This document shows positions 35,491 through 44,259 of a stretch of DNA of 64,000 nucleotides, one piece after another. The first letter of the stretch is position 1; each line of letters begins with the position of its first letter. The notes beneath the pieces were generated by a model. The model searched no databases. It worked only from the letters and a program-made list of their open reading frames with translations, and had not been told where the DNA came from. Both the position numbers and the translations under genes were made by a program. The stretch spans positions 37,431 through 101,430 of the forward strand of contig NZ_JAGQDE010000016.1 of assembly GCF_018069755.1 (NCBI RefSeq). The letters run 5' to 3'. The stretch comes from Ideonella aquatica. GTDB lineage: Bacteria; Pseudomonadota; Gammaproteobacteria; Burkholderiales; Burkholderiaceae_C.

Positions 35491-36123
35491 ATGCAAGCCA
35501 AGTTCATTGTTGCCGGCCTGATGGCCATCGTGGCCAGCGTTCCCGCCTTCGCCGGCAAGGACCTGTTTGACCGTACCGCCCTGGGTAATAAGTGGGTGGT
35601 GGTCGCCCCGACGCTCAGCATCAGCGCCAACCAGCTGGTCGGCACGGACCTGGCGATTGGCTACCACAAGAAGGCCGTGGCAGCCGACACGGCCTCGGTC
35701 TCGGTCATCCTGAACGGCACCAGCCTGCAGTACGGCGCCGTCGCCATCGGTGACGTGGCCACCGGCAACAACATCTTCGTCAAGGTCCAGTCGCAGGATG
35801 GCGGCGGCATGTTCGACCACGCCGCGTTCTACACGGGCAACAACGGCAGTGGCAGCTTCTTCGCGCTGACCTCGCCGATGGCCAGCCCCGCCAAGATGAC
35901 GGTCTCGCTGCTGGGCACGGTGGCCACGCTGACCATCAAGAGCCCGTCGGGCACCCAGACCTACACCCACGACTACGGCTCCAGCTTCACCACCGGCGCC
36001 GGCCTGGGCACCTATGGCGTCGTGTCCCTGGACAACTTCAAGTACACCGCCAACTTCGCCCGCCAGGCCGACGCCAACGCGGTGGTGGTGCGTGGTTCGA
36101 ACGCGAAGGATATGTCCCGCTGA
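35491..36123 (+). CDS. Secreted beta-rich protein of unknown function
   Basis: 210 residues, signal peptide MQAKFIVAGLMAIVASVPA then AFAGKDLFD. The mature part is rich in Gly, Ser, Thr and short strands, like a concanavalin/LamG-type jelly roll, but no motif is specific enough to name. GAGGAG precedes the ATG and a strong terminator follows, so it is a single-gene unit, divergent from the receptor gene across 198 bases. The C-terminus turns charged. Confidence 0.75.
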   Translation: MQAKFIVAGLMAIVASVPAFAGKDLFDRTALGNKWVVVAPTLSISANQLVGTDLAIGYHKKAVAADTASVSVILNGTSLQYGAVAIGDVATGNNIFVKVQSQDGGGMFDHAAFYTGNNGSGSFFALTSPMASPAKMTVSLLGTVATLTIKSPSGTQTYTHDYGSSFTTGAGLGTYGVVSLDNFKYTANFARQADANAVVVRGSNAKDMSR

Positions 36124-36161
36124 GGCCGGACCGCTGGCCTGGCTGAGGCCGGCCGCACCGC

Positions 36162-36201
36162 AGACCCGCCCCGGCCGCTCAGGCTGGCGCGGGTCTTTTT
36201 T
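36162..36201 (+). terminator. Intrinsic terminator after the secreted protein gene
   Basis: Stem AGACCCGC / GCGGGTCT (8 perfect pairs) with a GC-rich loop, followed by TTTTTT. It lies 38 bases past the stop codon and just beyond the pabBC 3' end on the other strand. Confidence 0.9.
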
Positions 36202-36223
36202 CGTGGCCCCGAGGCGAATGCGC

Positions 36224-38122
36224 TCAGACCAAGAGCGCCCGCAGCGGTCCCCGCAGCGCATTGCCGACCATCACGGCCGGTGCGTCAGCCAGGGCCTCGC
36301 GGGTCAGCCGAGCCTCGCGCACCGGCCGGCCCTCGAAGCCTTCAGCCAGCAGTTGGCCGCGGCACACGCCTGGCAAGGCACCATCGTCCAGCGGCGGGGT
36401 CACCCAGACGTTGTCGATCAAGGCGAACACGCTGGAGCGACCGCCCTCGATGACATGGCCATCCGGCGTGCAAAACAGCTGGTCGAACTGACCATTCGAC
36501 TCCGCCCGGGCCACCGCGGCGTCATAGTGGGCGCGTTGGGTGGTCTTGTGTGCGGACAGCGCATCGGGCAGCAGCGGCGCCTCGGCCCAGCCGACCCGCA
36601 CATGGCCATCGGCATGGGTCGTCAGGGGCGACAACGGTGCATGGCGCACCAGCAGTTGACCCTCGCTGCGCAGCGCCAGGCGCAGGCGCCAGCCCAGCGG
36701 CGCCGGGGCTGTCGACGCGGTGATCTCGGCCAGCGTGGCCTGTAGCACCGCGGTCACCGCGGCGGCGTCGAAGGCAAAGCCCAGGGCCTGCGCGCTGCGC
36801 TGGAGCCGGGCCAGGTGACGCGGCAGTTCACACACCCGGGGCGTCTGACCGGGCGCCACACGCATCGTCTCGAACAGCTCGAAGCCGGGGTCCAGCGCGG
36901 TCAGGAAGCGGGCCTTGAGCCGACATTCCTCGAACTCGTCGGCCGCCACGCTGTCCTGCACGATGCCGGCGCCCACGCCCAGGCGCAACGGTCGCGCGCC
37001 CTGCGCATCGGGCGTACCCAGCGTGAGGGTGCGGATCGCCACCGACAGGCAGAAGTCGCCGATCGACGAGTAGGCGGCGCCGGGTTGCGGCGCATCCACC
37101 CAGCCGATGGCGCCGCAGTACAGGCCGCGCGGCGTGCTCTCGAAGCGGCGGATCAGGTCCATCGTGTGCAGCTTGGGCGCACCGGTGATCGATCCGCAGG
37201 GGAAGGTGGCGCGCAGCAGCGCCGGCATGTCGATGCCCGGGCGCAGCCGGGCCTGCACGGTGCTGGTCATCTGGAACACCGTGGCGTAGGGCTCCACTGC
37301 GAACAGCGAGGGCACCTGCACGCTGCCCACCTGGGCGATGCGGCCCAGGTCGTTGCGCAGCAGGTCGACGATCATCAGGTTCTCGGCCCGGTTCTTGACG
37401 TCCTGCTGCAGCAGGCGGGCGGCTTCGCTGTCACTCTCGGGCACACGCAGGCGCGCGGCCGTGCCCTTCATCGGCCGGGCGGTCACCAGGCCCTGCGCCA
37501 GGCGCAGGAACAGCTCGGGCGAGCGCGACAGGATGTGGGTGGGCGTGTCCGGGCGCTCGTCCGGCGGCAGCACGATGTAGGCGCCGAAGCTGACCGACTG
37601 GCGCGCACGCAGGCGGCGGTACAGCGCGGCCGGGTGGCCATGGGCGCGGCCGTGCAGGCGGTAGGTGTAGTTGACCTGGTAGGTTTCGCCGTCGCGGATG
37701 GCGGCCTGCACGGCGTCGATCGCCTGCGTGAAACCTGCCTCGTCGACGCTGGCTTGCAGGTCCATCGCACCGGCGGGCGTGGGCTGCTCGGCGCCGCCGT
37801 CCTGGTCCTGCAGCCAGGCCTGGACACCGGCCTCGTCCAGCTGGCGCAGCTGGCGGAACAGCAGCACGCGCAGCGAGGCGCCGGGATCCGCCGGCAGCCC
37901 GGCGCGCAGCAGACGCGCGCCCCATTCGTAGTCGGCCAGCAGCACCGCGTGCAGGCCGCGCGCCTGGTCGGCGGCCACCGCCGCCCAACAGGCGTCCAGC
38001 GCGGCCGGGTCGGTGCAGCGGCGCTCGTGTGAGAAGCCGCTGTAGAGCCGGCTCAGCGCACCTGGCTGGCCGTCGTCCAGCAGCGCGACGACGGCGCCGG
38101 TGTCTGGATCAGCTCCAGTCAT
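36224..38122 (-). CDS. pabBC: Aminodeoxychorismate synthase I fused to aminodeoxychorismate lyase (PabB-PabC)
   Basis: 632-residue bifunctional enzyme making p-aminobenzoate from chorismate: PabB (about 1-385) with PMKGTAAR, ENLMIVDLLRNDLGR and FPCGSITGAPK, then PabC (about 395-632), a fold-IV aminotransferase with the PLP lysine in SAHKTTQRAHYD and EGGRSSVF. PabA (glutaminase) is not in the window. pABA feeds folate and also beta-RFAP synthase, the entry to H4MPT. The start overlaps the fae paralogue by 14 bases, so it is tied to the C1 operon. Confidence 0.93.
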   Translation of the reverse strand: MTGADPDTGAVVALLDDGQPGALSRLYSGFSHERRCTDPAALDACWAAVAADQARGLHAVLLADYEWGARLLRAGLPADPGASLRVLLFRQLRQLDEAGVQAWLQDQDGGAEQPTPAGAMDLQASVDEAGFTQAIDAVQAAIRDGETYQVNYTYRLHGRAHGHPAALYRRLRARQSVSFGAYIVLPPDERPDTPTHILSRSPELFLRLAQGLVTARPMKGTAARLRVPESDSEAARLLQQDVKNRAENLMIVDLLRNDLGRIAQVGSVQVPSLFAVEPYATVFQMTSTVQARLRPGIDMPALLRATFPCGSITGAPKLHTMDLIRRFESTPRGLYCGAIGWVDAPQPGAAYSSIGDFCLSVAIRTLTLGTPDAQGARPLRLGVGAGIVQDSVAADEFEECRLKARFLTALDPGFELFETMRVAPGQTPRVCELPRHLARLQRSAQALGFAFDAAAVTAVLQATLAEITASTAPAPLGWRLRLALRSEGQLLVRHAPLSPLTTHADGHVRVGWAEAPLLPDALSAHKTTQRAHYDAAVARAESNGQFDQLFCTPDGHVIEGGRSSVFALIDNVWVTPPLDDGALPGVCRGQLLAEGFEGRPVREARLTREALADAPAVMVGNALRGPLRALLV

Positions 38123-38642
38123 CCATGTCGTGCTTGATCGTGTGACGGTTGGCGATCAGCTCGTCGATGGACGGCTCGTTGTTCAGCGCCCGCTTGATGG
38201 CCAGCTTGGTCGCCTCGTAGTTGGTGCGGTACATGTCCTTCTTGTCCAGCTCGGCGTGGGTGGCGCAGCGCGGGTCGATCCACACCAGGCTGATGATGCA
38301 CAGGTCGTTGGCCACGTCCTTGGGGATGATGCCCTCGATCACGCAGTCGATCACCGCGTCGGCGGTGGCGCTTTGCACCACGCCGCCGAAGAGGTCGATG
38401 TTGGCCATGTCCTTGAGCGTGACCTTGGGCACGGTGATCGTGGCCGGGCGCACCAGCTGGTTGCAGGCGCGGATCGCGAACATCGCGGTGTGGCCCTTGG
38501 TCTGGGCCATCATGTTGGCAAAGGCCTGGCCGACCGGGCCGTCGACGCGGCCGATCAGGATCTCGGGCATGGCGTCGGTGAACTGGCCGTCGGCGGCGAG
38601 CACGGTGGCTTCGCCCGCGTGGAAGGTGTAGGGCTGGGTCAT
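38109..38642 (-). CDS. Fae paralogue lacking the catalytic histidine
   Basis: 177-residue homologue of formaldehyde-activating enzyme. Alignment by eye to the canonical Fae of this window places Met25 where Fae has the histidine of [10 protein letters not shown], here DAMPEILIG. The rest of the fold (GQAFANMM, RPATITVPKVT, GIIPKDVANDL, NYEATKLAIKRAL) is kept. It is probably not a formaldehyde-H4MPT condensing enzyme; carrier, sensor or chaperone roles are possible. It follows fhcC after 45 bases with a GGAG site and overlaps pabBC. Confidence 0.88.
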   Translation of the reverse strand: MTQPYTFHAGEATVLAADGQFTDAMPEILIGRVDGPVGQAFANMMAQTKGHTAMFAIRACNQLVRPATITVPKVTLKDMANIDLFGGVVQSATADAVIDCVIEGIIPKDVANDLCIISLVWIDPRCATHAELDKKDMYRTNYEATKLAIKRALNNEPSIDELIANRHTIKHDMDDWS

Positions 38643-38687
38643 CGGACAACTCCGAAAGAGTGAAACAACAGGTTTGGCGGAAGAGTA

Positions 38688-39506
38688 TCAGGCGAAGAGC
38701 AGCACTTCGCCGCGCCCGTCGACCGCCAGGTCGCCGCGCAGGAAGCGCGCGGGCCGCCCGACCAGCGCCGCGGCCACCCCGCCGTGGCGAGCCAGGTCGC
38801 GCGTCAGCAGCGCCAGGAAGACGCCATGGTCGGCGTGGTCGGGCACGAAGCCATCGCCCAGATCGGCCGGCGCCGGGCCCGCCAGCAGCAGCGTGCCGCG
38901 ACGCATGCCCCAGGCCGGGTGGGCGCCGCAGCGGCCGCCCAGCAGCACGGTGCCGGCCACCAGGCGCGAACACAGGAAATCGCCCGCGTCGCCGCGCACG
39001 ATGACGGTGCCGCGGCGCATGCGGTCGGCGCAGCGCGCGCCCACCGAGCCGTCCACCACGATCAGGCCGCCGCGCATGCCGTCCATGCTGCCGGGCAGCG
39101 TGCTGGCCAGGTAGTCACCGGCATGGCCGCCAATGCGCAGCTCGCCGCCGCGCATCTCGATGCCGGCGCCGTCGCCCGCATCGCCGCTGATGCGGACCGT
39201 GCCGCCGCTCATCGCGGTGCCCAGGTGGTGGCCAGCGCCGCCGATCACCTCCAGCACGCCCTCGCTCCACTGCCAGCCGATGCGGTCGGCGCGGGACAGG
39301 TCGCCCGAGAGGCGCAGGTCGGCGTCGCCCTCGGTCAGCGGGGCGATGTCGAACAGCGTGCCCAGCGGCAGCTGGTCGCGGCCGCAGGCCAGCGGCAGTG
39401 CGGCCAGGGTGTCGGCATCGGGCGCCAGGCGCAGGTGCGAGCCGATGCTGCGCAGGTCCAGGCGCGCCTCAGGCGCATGTCGCAGGTGCAGGTGCCAGCG
39501 GTTCAT
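38688..39506 (-). CDS. fhcC: Formyltransferase/hydrolase complex subunit C
   Basis: 272-residue subunit of the Fhc complex, which moves formyl from formyl-H4MPT to methylofuran and hydrolyses it to formate. It is a beta-helix of the glutamate synthase C-domain/FwdC type, with repeated G-x-x-G-x-x-x-x-G turns such as GGTVRISGDAGDGAGIEM and RRGTVIVRGDAGDFLCS. Its start overlaps the fhcD stop by 4 bases. Confidence 0.93.
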   Translation of the reverse strand: MNRWHLHLRHAPEARLDLRSIGSHLRLAPDADTLAALPLACGRDQLPLGTLFDIAPLTEGDADLRLSGDLSRADRIGWQWSEGVLEVIGGAGHHLGTAMSGGTVRISGDAGDGAGIEMRGGELRIGGHAGDYLASTLPGSMDGMRGGLIVVDGSVGARCADRMRRGTVIVRGDAGDFLCSRLVAGTVLLGGRCGAHPAWGMRRGTLLLAGPAPADLGDGFVPDHADHGVFLALLTRDLARHGGVAAALVGRPARFLRGDLAVDGRGEVLLFA

Positions 39507-40423
39507 CGGCTGCCCCCTTCCGGCAGCAGCTTGTGCAGATGAAAGTGGAACGGGCCCAGTTTGCCGCCGTAGTTGCCGGCGGCAATGCGCAGCAGCCCGC
39601 CGGGCTCGCCCAGCGCGGTGGCAGCGCCGATGCCCACGCGCATGGCCTGGCCGACCGCGGCCTCGGTCAGTCCGTCGATGACGATCTCCATCACGCTGCC
39701 CACGCGCTCGTCCAGGTCGGTCTTGCGGGCCAGGCCGGTGAGTGCCGGGCAGAAGGCGTCGTTGGTGGAGGCGCCCAGCGCCGGGTACTTGCTGCCCACC
39801 TTCGAGCCCGAGCGCACCACGCCGCCGGGGAAGGGCATGATCACGTCGGGCACCGCGCGCATCGCCGCAACGGCCGCTTCGGCGGCGGCCAGCGCACTGG
39901 CGGTGTCGCGCGCCAGCAGCAGCAGGTTGCCACCGCCCACGCCCTTGACCACCGCCGTGGTTTCCTCGGCGACGAATTCGCCGTCCATCACCGGCACGCG
40001 CCAGTAGCGCTTGCCGCCGATCAGCTTGCCGATCTGCCAGCCGTCGCCGAAGAAGCGCAGGTTCTTGCCCAAGGCCACCGCCTCGCCTTCATCCAGGCCT
40101 GCGAAGACCGCGGTGGTGGGGCAGGTCAGCACGCACTGGCCCACGCGGCGCTCGAGCTGCTTGACCAGCTCCTTGCCGCTCATCGCGAACAGCAGCACGG
40201 CCACGCCGGGTCGGCCGTCGGGGGTCTCGTCGGGGGCCAGTTCGCGCTCGATGCCGGCCTCGCAGCCGCAGGCGATCACGCTGGTGGCAAAGCCGCTGGC
40301 GGCCACCGCGGCATGGCGCGCCCAGGTGGCGTTGTGCGCGGTGATGACGATGCGGGTGGCCTTCATCGGGAAGGCTTCGGCAAAGCCGTCGTCGATGACG
40401 GTGCCGTTGATCACGACCGTCAT
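39503..40423 (-). CDS. fhcD: Formylmethanofuran:H4MPT formyltransferase subunit D
   Basis: 306-residue Ftr-type formyltransferase that takes the formyl group from N5-formyl-H4MPT to methylofuran within the Fhc complex. Marks are VVINGTVIDDGFAEAFPMKATRIVITA at the start, GSKVGSKYPALGASTNDAFCP, and the C-terminal NYGGKLGPFHFHLHKLL. The ATG at 40423 overlaps the fhcA stop; the upstream open frame belongs to fhcA's shadow. Confidence 0.95.
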   Translation of the reverse strand: MTVVINGTVIDDGFAEAFPMKATRIVITAHNATWARHAAVAASGFATSVIACGCEAGIERELAPDETPDGRPGVAVLLFAMSGKELVKQLERRVGQCVLTCPTTAVFAGLDEGEAVALGKNLRFFGDGWQIGKLIGGKRYWRVPVMDGEFVAEETTAVVKGVGGGNLLLLARDTASALAAAEAAVAAMRAVPDVIMPFPGGVVRSGSKVGSKYPALGASTNDAFCPALTGLARKTDLDERVGSVMEIVIDGLTEAAVGQAMRVGIGAATALGEPGGLLRIAAGNYGGKLGPFHFHLHKLLPEGGSR

Positions 40424-42099
40424 GCGCCCTCCTCCGCTGCCAGGCACTCCACTGGCAGGATGCGACCGCCCCGGCAGCAGCTGCACAGCTCGTCGTGGCT
40501 GATTGGCTGCGGCGGCGTGCCGCCATGGGCCTGCGCCTCAGCGTGGATGCGCTTGGCAATCGCGGTGTCGTAGCTGGGCTCGACGATGTGCGTGGCGCCC
40601 ACCGGCTGCGCCACGATCTGGCCGGCGCGCGAGACCAGCAGGCCGTCCTTGAAGACCAGCGGCGGGTTGGTGAACTGCTGTTCGGCGTCGCCGTCCTGGC
40701 GGTAGACGGCGATGTCGGCCGCCGCACCCGGGCGCAGGTGGCCGCGGTCGGCCAGGCCCAGCAGGCGGGCGGGGCCGGCGCGGGTCATGATGGCGATCTC
40801 CTCCAGCGTCAGCTCGCGGCTCATGTCCTTCAGTGCGCAGTTCGTGGCCACCTCGGGGTGCAGCTTCGCCAGTTGCTCCAGCCGGAACGAGCGGTCCATC
40901 AGCAGGCGGATCAGGTGCGGGTAGCTGGTGAACGGGCCGCCATTGGGATGGTCGGTGGTGAGCACCACGCGCCAGGGGTCCTTGACCTGCAGGAACAGCT
41001 CCAGGCCGATCACCCACTGCAGTGCGTTGACAAAGCTCTGCTCGCGGTAGCGGAAGGGCACCACGCCGCAGCCGGCGTCGCATTCGATGTCGGCGCCGAT
41101 CCACTTGCGCGGGTGGGCCAGGCCGGCGTTGGCATGCTGGCGCATGGTGTCGCCGCTGGCGGTGACCGTCTGGCCGAAGATGATCTGGCCCACGTCGATC
41201 GAGATGTTGGGGTGGGCGTTGACCGCCTCGGCCAGTTGCAGCGCGGCCGACGAGAACTTCTTCGGGCCCTCGGTGCCATAGGCGTGGAACTGCACATGGG
41301 TGAGGTGCGCCGGCAGGCCTTCCAGCGCCGCGATGGTCTCCAGCGTGGAGGTGATGTTGCCCGCCACGCCCAGGTTGCTACCGTGGATGTGCAGCGGGTG
41401 CGGCACCTGCAGCTCGCGCAGCGCGCGCGCCAGCGTGTGCACGATCTGGCGCGGCGTCACGCCCCAGTGGGTGTGGGCTTCGTCCACGTCCAGCTTGCGC
41501 TGGTTGAACTTGAAGGCCGAGATGCCACCCGGGTTGACCACCTTCACGCCCAGCGCCTTGCTGGCGTGGATGGTCCAGCCGACATAGTCGCGGATCTGCT
41601 CGAACGGCACGCCGGCATGCATCCAGCGCAGCAGCAGCTCGTCGCTGCCCAGCATCACGTAGGCGCCGTGGTCCAGGATGGGGGTGTCGCCCATCTCCAG
41701 GTGGGCGTGGCGCGCGTTGGCCGGCAGCATCGCCGGCTCGAAGGCCGCGGTGTAGCCCATCTGCGCATAGCGCAGGCCGGTGGCCAGCGTGCCCGGGGTC
41801 ACCAGGCTGCACGGATCCGATTCATGCGGCGTGCAGCGCAGCGGGTTGGCGCCGTCGCGCTGCAGCTCGGGCAGCAGCAGGCGCGCCAGGTTGACCTTGC
41901 CGCCGCCGATGTGGCTGTGCAGGTCGACGCCGCCGGCCATCACGGTGCGCCCCGTGCAATCGATCACCTCATCGGCTGGCTCGCCGGGCGCGGGGGTGAC
42001 GATGCGGCCGTCGCGGAAGAAGACATCGCGCACGGTCGGGCCACCGGGCTGGGTGGGATCGACGACCAGGCCGCCGCGCAGACAGGTCAGGCGGCTCAT
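40420..42099 (-). CDS. fhcA: Formylmethanofuran hydrolase subunit A
   Basis: 559-residue amidohydrolase-fold subunit that hydrolyses formyl-methylofuran to formate. The metal site begins GGVDLHSHIGG (His61, His63), and further histidines occur in HIHGSNLG, HLTHVQFHAYG and TTDHPNGGPF. Family sequence NARHAHLEMGDTPILDHGAYVMLGSDE is clear. It sits second in fhcB-A-D-C, overlapping both neighbours by 4 bases. Confidence 0.96.
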   Translation of the reverse strand: MSRLTCLRGGLVVDPTQPGGPTVRDVFFRDGRIVTPAPGEPADEVIDCTGRTVMAGGVDLHSHIGGGKVNLARLLLPELQRDGANPLRCTPHESDPCSLVTPGTLATGLRYAQMGYTAAFEPAMLPANARHAHLEMGDTPILDHGAYVMLGSDELLLRWMHAGVPFEQIRDYVGWTIHASKALGVKVVNPGGISAFKFNQRKLDVDEAHTHWGVTPRQIVHTLARALRELQVPHPLHIHGSNLGVAGNITSTLETIAALEGLPAHLTHVQFHAYGTEGPKKFSSAALQLAEAVNAHPNISIDVGQIIFGQTVTASGDTMRQHANAGLAHPRKWIGADIECDAGCGVVPFRYREQSFVNALQWVIGLELFLQVKDPWRVVLTTDHPNGGPFTSYPHLIRLLMDRSFRLEQLAKLHPEVATNCALKDMSRELTLEEIAIMTRAGPARLLGLADRGHLRPGAAADIAVYRQDGDAEQQFTNPPLVFKDGLLVSRAGQIVAQPVGATHIVEPSYDTAIAKRIHAEAQAHGGTPPQPISHDELCSCCRGGRILPVECLAAEEGA

Positions 42100-43253
42100 G
42101 GGTTCAACTTCTCCAGCAAGGCGGTGAGCACGCTCGCGACACTGGGGGCACGACCGCTGCGGGCAGCGAACAGCGGCAGCACCACCACGCCGTCCGTGCG
42201 GTGCAGGTGACCCCCGTGGTCCAGGCCCGGCGTGCCCACCGGCAAGAAAATGGTGTCTGACTCCAATGACAGGTGGGCCTGGTCGGCGGTGCCCAGCACG
42301 ATGCGGCGCAGTCCGGGGCGCGCCGGCGGAGGGTGCTCACCAAAGGCCGAGACCCACAGCAGCAGGTCGGCGCTGCCTTCGCGGACCTGGCGCAGGCCGT
42401 CCAGCGTCAGCGGGTCGTGCTCGCGGCCCAGCGGGCCGCGGCGGCTTTGCAGCGGCAGGCCGGTGCGCCAGGCCAGCACCTGCTGCACCGTGGCCAGGCC
42501 CTGGCCCGCGCCGATCGACAGCGACGCCGCACGGCCTTGCCGGTTGAGCAGCGTGACCAGGGTGTTGATGCGCTCGATCAGCAGACCGGCCTGCGGGCCC
42601 AGCGGGACGGGCTCAAACACCAGCACGGCGTAGCGGGCGGCGCGCAGGCGCTGGGCCAGCGTGTGCCAGGCCTCGGGCACGCCGGCCGGCAGGCGGCGCT
42701 GGTCCAGCAGCGCCGCCAGTGTGTTCAGCGCACGGAACAGATCGGGGGCCTCAATGCGCTCGATGCCGTCGACCGCGCCGGCCGATGGCGCGCCCAGCGC
42801 GACCCAGGCCGGATCGCCAAAGGGTCCGCCACTCAGGCGCTCACGCAGGCGCGGCGCACGCTGCATCGGCCATGAGCCCACCAGCACCACCAGATCGGCG
42901 CGTTCGCGGGCCTCGGCCAGCGTGACCGTGAAGCTGCCGCGGTCCTGCTGGGCGCGCAGCGGCTGGGCCATGGCCACGCCGCCATCGACCACCGCGCTGC
43001 AGTGGTCGGCCAAGGCCTGCAGCGCACGCGCGCCGGCCACGTCGGTGCCCAGACCACCGATCACCGGCTGACGGCTGGCGCGCAGCCAGGCGGCGGCTTG
43101 GGTCAGGGCCTGGTCCAGCGCCTCGTCGGACACCGGGGACTGGGCCGACAAGGCGGCGCGGCGGGCCTCCAGCCGGGAACAGGCCAGGGTCTCGCCGGCC
43201 TCGGCCTCGCACATCAGGGGGCAGAAGGGACAGGTCCATGCCGCCGAGGGCAT
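42096..43253 (-). CDS. fhcB: Formylmethanofuran dehydrogenase-like subunit B
   Basis: Subunit B of the bacterial Fhc complex, related to the molybdopterin subunit FwdB but not a redox enzyme in characterised methylotrophs. I place the start at the ATG 43253 (385 residues, MPSAAWTCPFC) because a sigma-54 promoter occupies 43287-43302 with predicted transcription start near 43276; an ATG at 43274 and a GTG at 43295 are the alternatives, the latter inside the promoter. The N-terminus keeps four cysteines, C-x2-C-x3-C-x9-C. It is the first gene of fhcB-A-D-C-fae'-pabBC. Confidence 0.9.
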   Translation of the reverse strand: MPSAAWTCPFCPLMCEAEAGETLACSRLEARRAALSAQSPVSDEALDQALTQAAAWLRASRQPVIGGLGTDVAGARALQALADHCSAVVDGGVAMAQPLRAQQDRGSFTVTLAEARERADLVVLVGSWPMQRAPRLRERLSGGPFGDPAWVALGAPSAGAVDGIERIEAPDLFRALNTLAALLDQRRLPAGVPEAWHTLAQRLRAARYAVLVFEPVPLGPQAGLLIERINTLVTLLNRQGRAASLSIGAGQGLATVQQVLAWRTGLPLQSRRGPLGREHDPLTLDGLRQVREGSADLLLWVSAFGEHPPPARPGLRRIVLGTADQAHLSLESDTIFLPVGTPGLDHGGHLHRTDGVVVLPLFAARSGRAPSVASVLTALLEKLNP

Positions 43254-43286
43254 GGCCGTTTCGAAGGAAGCCATGGCGTCGAGTAC

Positions 43287-43302
43287 CGCAATCACCGTGC
43301 CA
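43287..43302 (-). promoter_or_regulatory. Sigma-54 (-24/-12) promoter of the fhc operon
   Basis: Reads TGGCACG-gtga-TTGCG on the minus strand: every fixed base of the TGGCACG-N4-TTGC consensus is present with correct spacing. Predicted transcription start is about 43276. It lies in the 240-base stretch between the HisA-like stop and fhcB, which also holds a tandem 12-base repeat (43382-43405). Confidence 0.8.
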
Positions 43303-43494
43303 CCTGCCAGCGGCCCGGACGGCGACCAGGGTTGCTACCGACGGGACGCGTGGCCGCAGCGGCAGCGACAACCGGGCCGCCGGGTGGGGCGACGGGTGGG
43401 GCGACGGCGCACGCCCGGGCCCAAGGCCGGCACACACTGTTCCGTTTCGTGATCGGCTCGGCTCGGGTGGGGCGGGCCGGTGCGGTGGCACGAT

Positions 43495-44238
43495 TCATGA
43501 ATGCCGCTCCCCCGTGCCCCTTGTCTGCTCCTTCCCCGACACCCGCCTGACCGGCCAGCCGCCGGTGTGCAAGGCACTGGCCACCAGCCAGGCGTCGGCC
43601 CCGGCCGCCGCGCCCGCCGACAGGTCGGCCGGATCGCGCACGCCGCCCGAGCCCACCCAGCGCTGCACCTGCGGCGCCCGGCGGCGCAGCGCCGGCAGGG
43701 TCGCCAGATCGGGGCCGGCGCCGCTGCCCACGCGCTCAAGCGTCATCACGATCGTGGTGGGCAGCCACAGTGCCGGGCAGTCCCACAGGCCGGCGGGGTC
43801 CATCGGGCGCTCACCGCGCCGGTCCAGCGACAGCACAGCACGTGGATCGTCCTGCAGCGCCTCCAGCGCGGCCCGGTCGGCCAGGCTTTCGGTGCCGTAC
43901 ACCGGCACCAGAGTGTCGCCGGCAGATCCCAGTGCATCGCGCAGGCGCCAGGCGTCCTCGCGGCGCTGCCAGCCGGCGTCGATCCACCAGCTCAGCTGCG
44001 GCAGCGCCTGCACCAGGCGCTGCAACACGGCAGTCTGTGGGCGGCCGTCCAGCACGCCGTCCAGGTCGGCCAGGTACAGCGTGCGGGCGCCGGTGAGTGC
44101 CTGCAGCGCATGGGCCAGATCCAGCGGATCGGCACCCGAACACAAGGCCGAGTTGATCGGCGCGTACCGCCCGCGCTCACCACGCCGCGCATGCACCACC
44201 TGGCCGGCGCGCAGGTCCAACACCGGAATCAGTTCCAT
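43495..44238 (-). CDS. HisA/HisF-related TIM-barrel protein of C1 clusters
   Basis: 247-residue (beta/alpha)8 protein like HisA (MELIPVLDLRAGQVVHARRG, YLADLDGVL, GSGGVRDPADL) but outside any histidine operon. Relatives occur in methanogens and H4MPT-using methylotrophs, so a role in H4MPT or methylofuran biosynthesis is likely; the reaction is unknown to me. It is divergent from the ATP-grasp gene with only 21 bases between start codons. Confidence 0.85.
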   Translation of the reverse strand: MELIPVLDLRAGQVVHARRGERGRYAPINSALCSGADPLDLAHALQALTGARTLYLADLDGVLDGRPQTAVLQRLVQALPQLSWWIDAGWQRREDAWRLRDALGSAGDTLVPVYGTESLADRAALEALQDDPRAVLSLDRRGERPMDPAGLWDCPALWLPTTIVMTLERVGSGAGPDLATLPALRRRAPQVQRWVGSGGVRDPADLSAGAAAGADAWLVASALHTGGWPVRRVSGKEQTRGTGERHS

Positions 44239-44259
44239 GCGCGTGCTTGAGGGGTCGGC

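Noticed and set aside
43382..43405. Tandem GGGTGGGGCGAC x2 as a regulatory repeat of fhc
   Set aside because: Only two copies in very GC-rich DNA; no palindromic or known form. Kept only as a note in the promoter entry.
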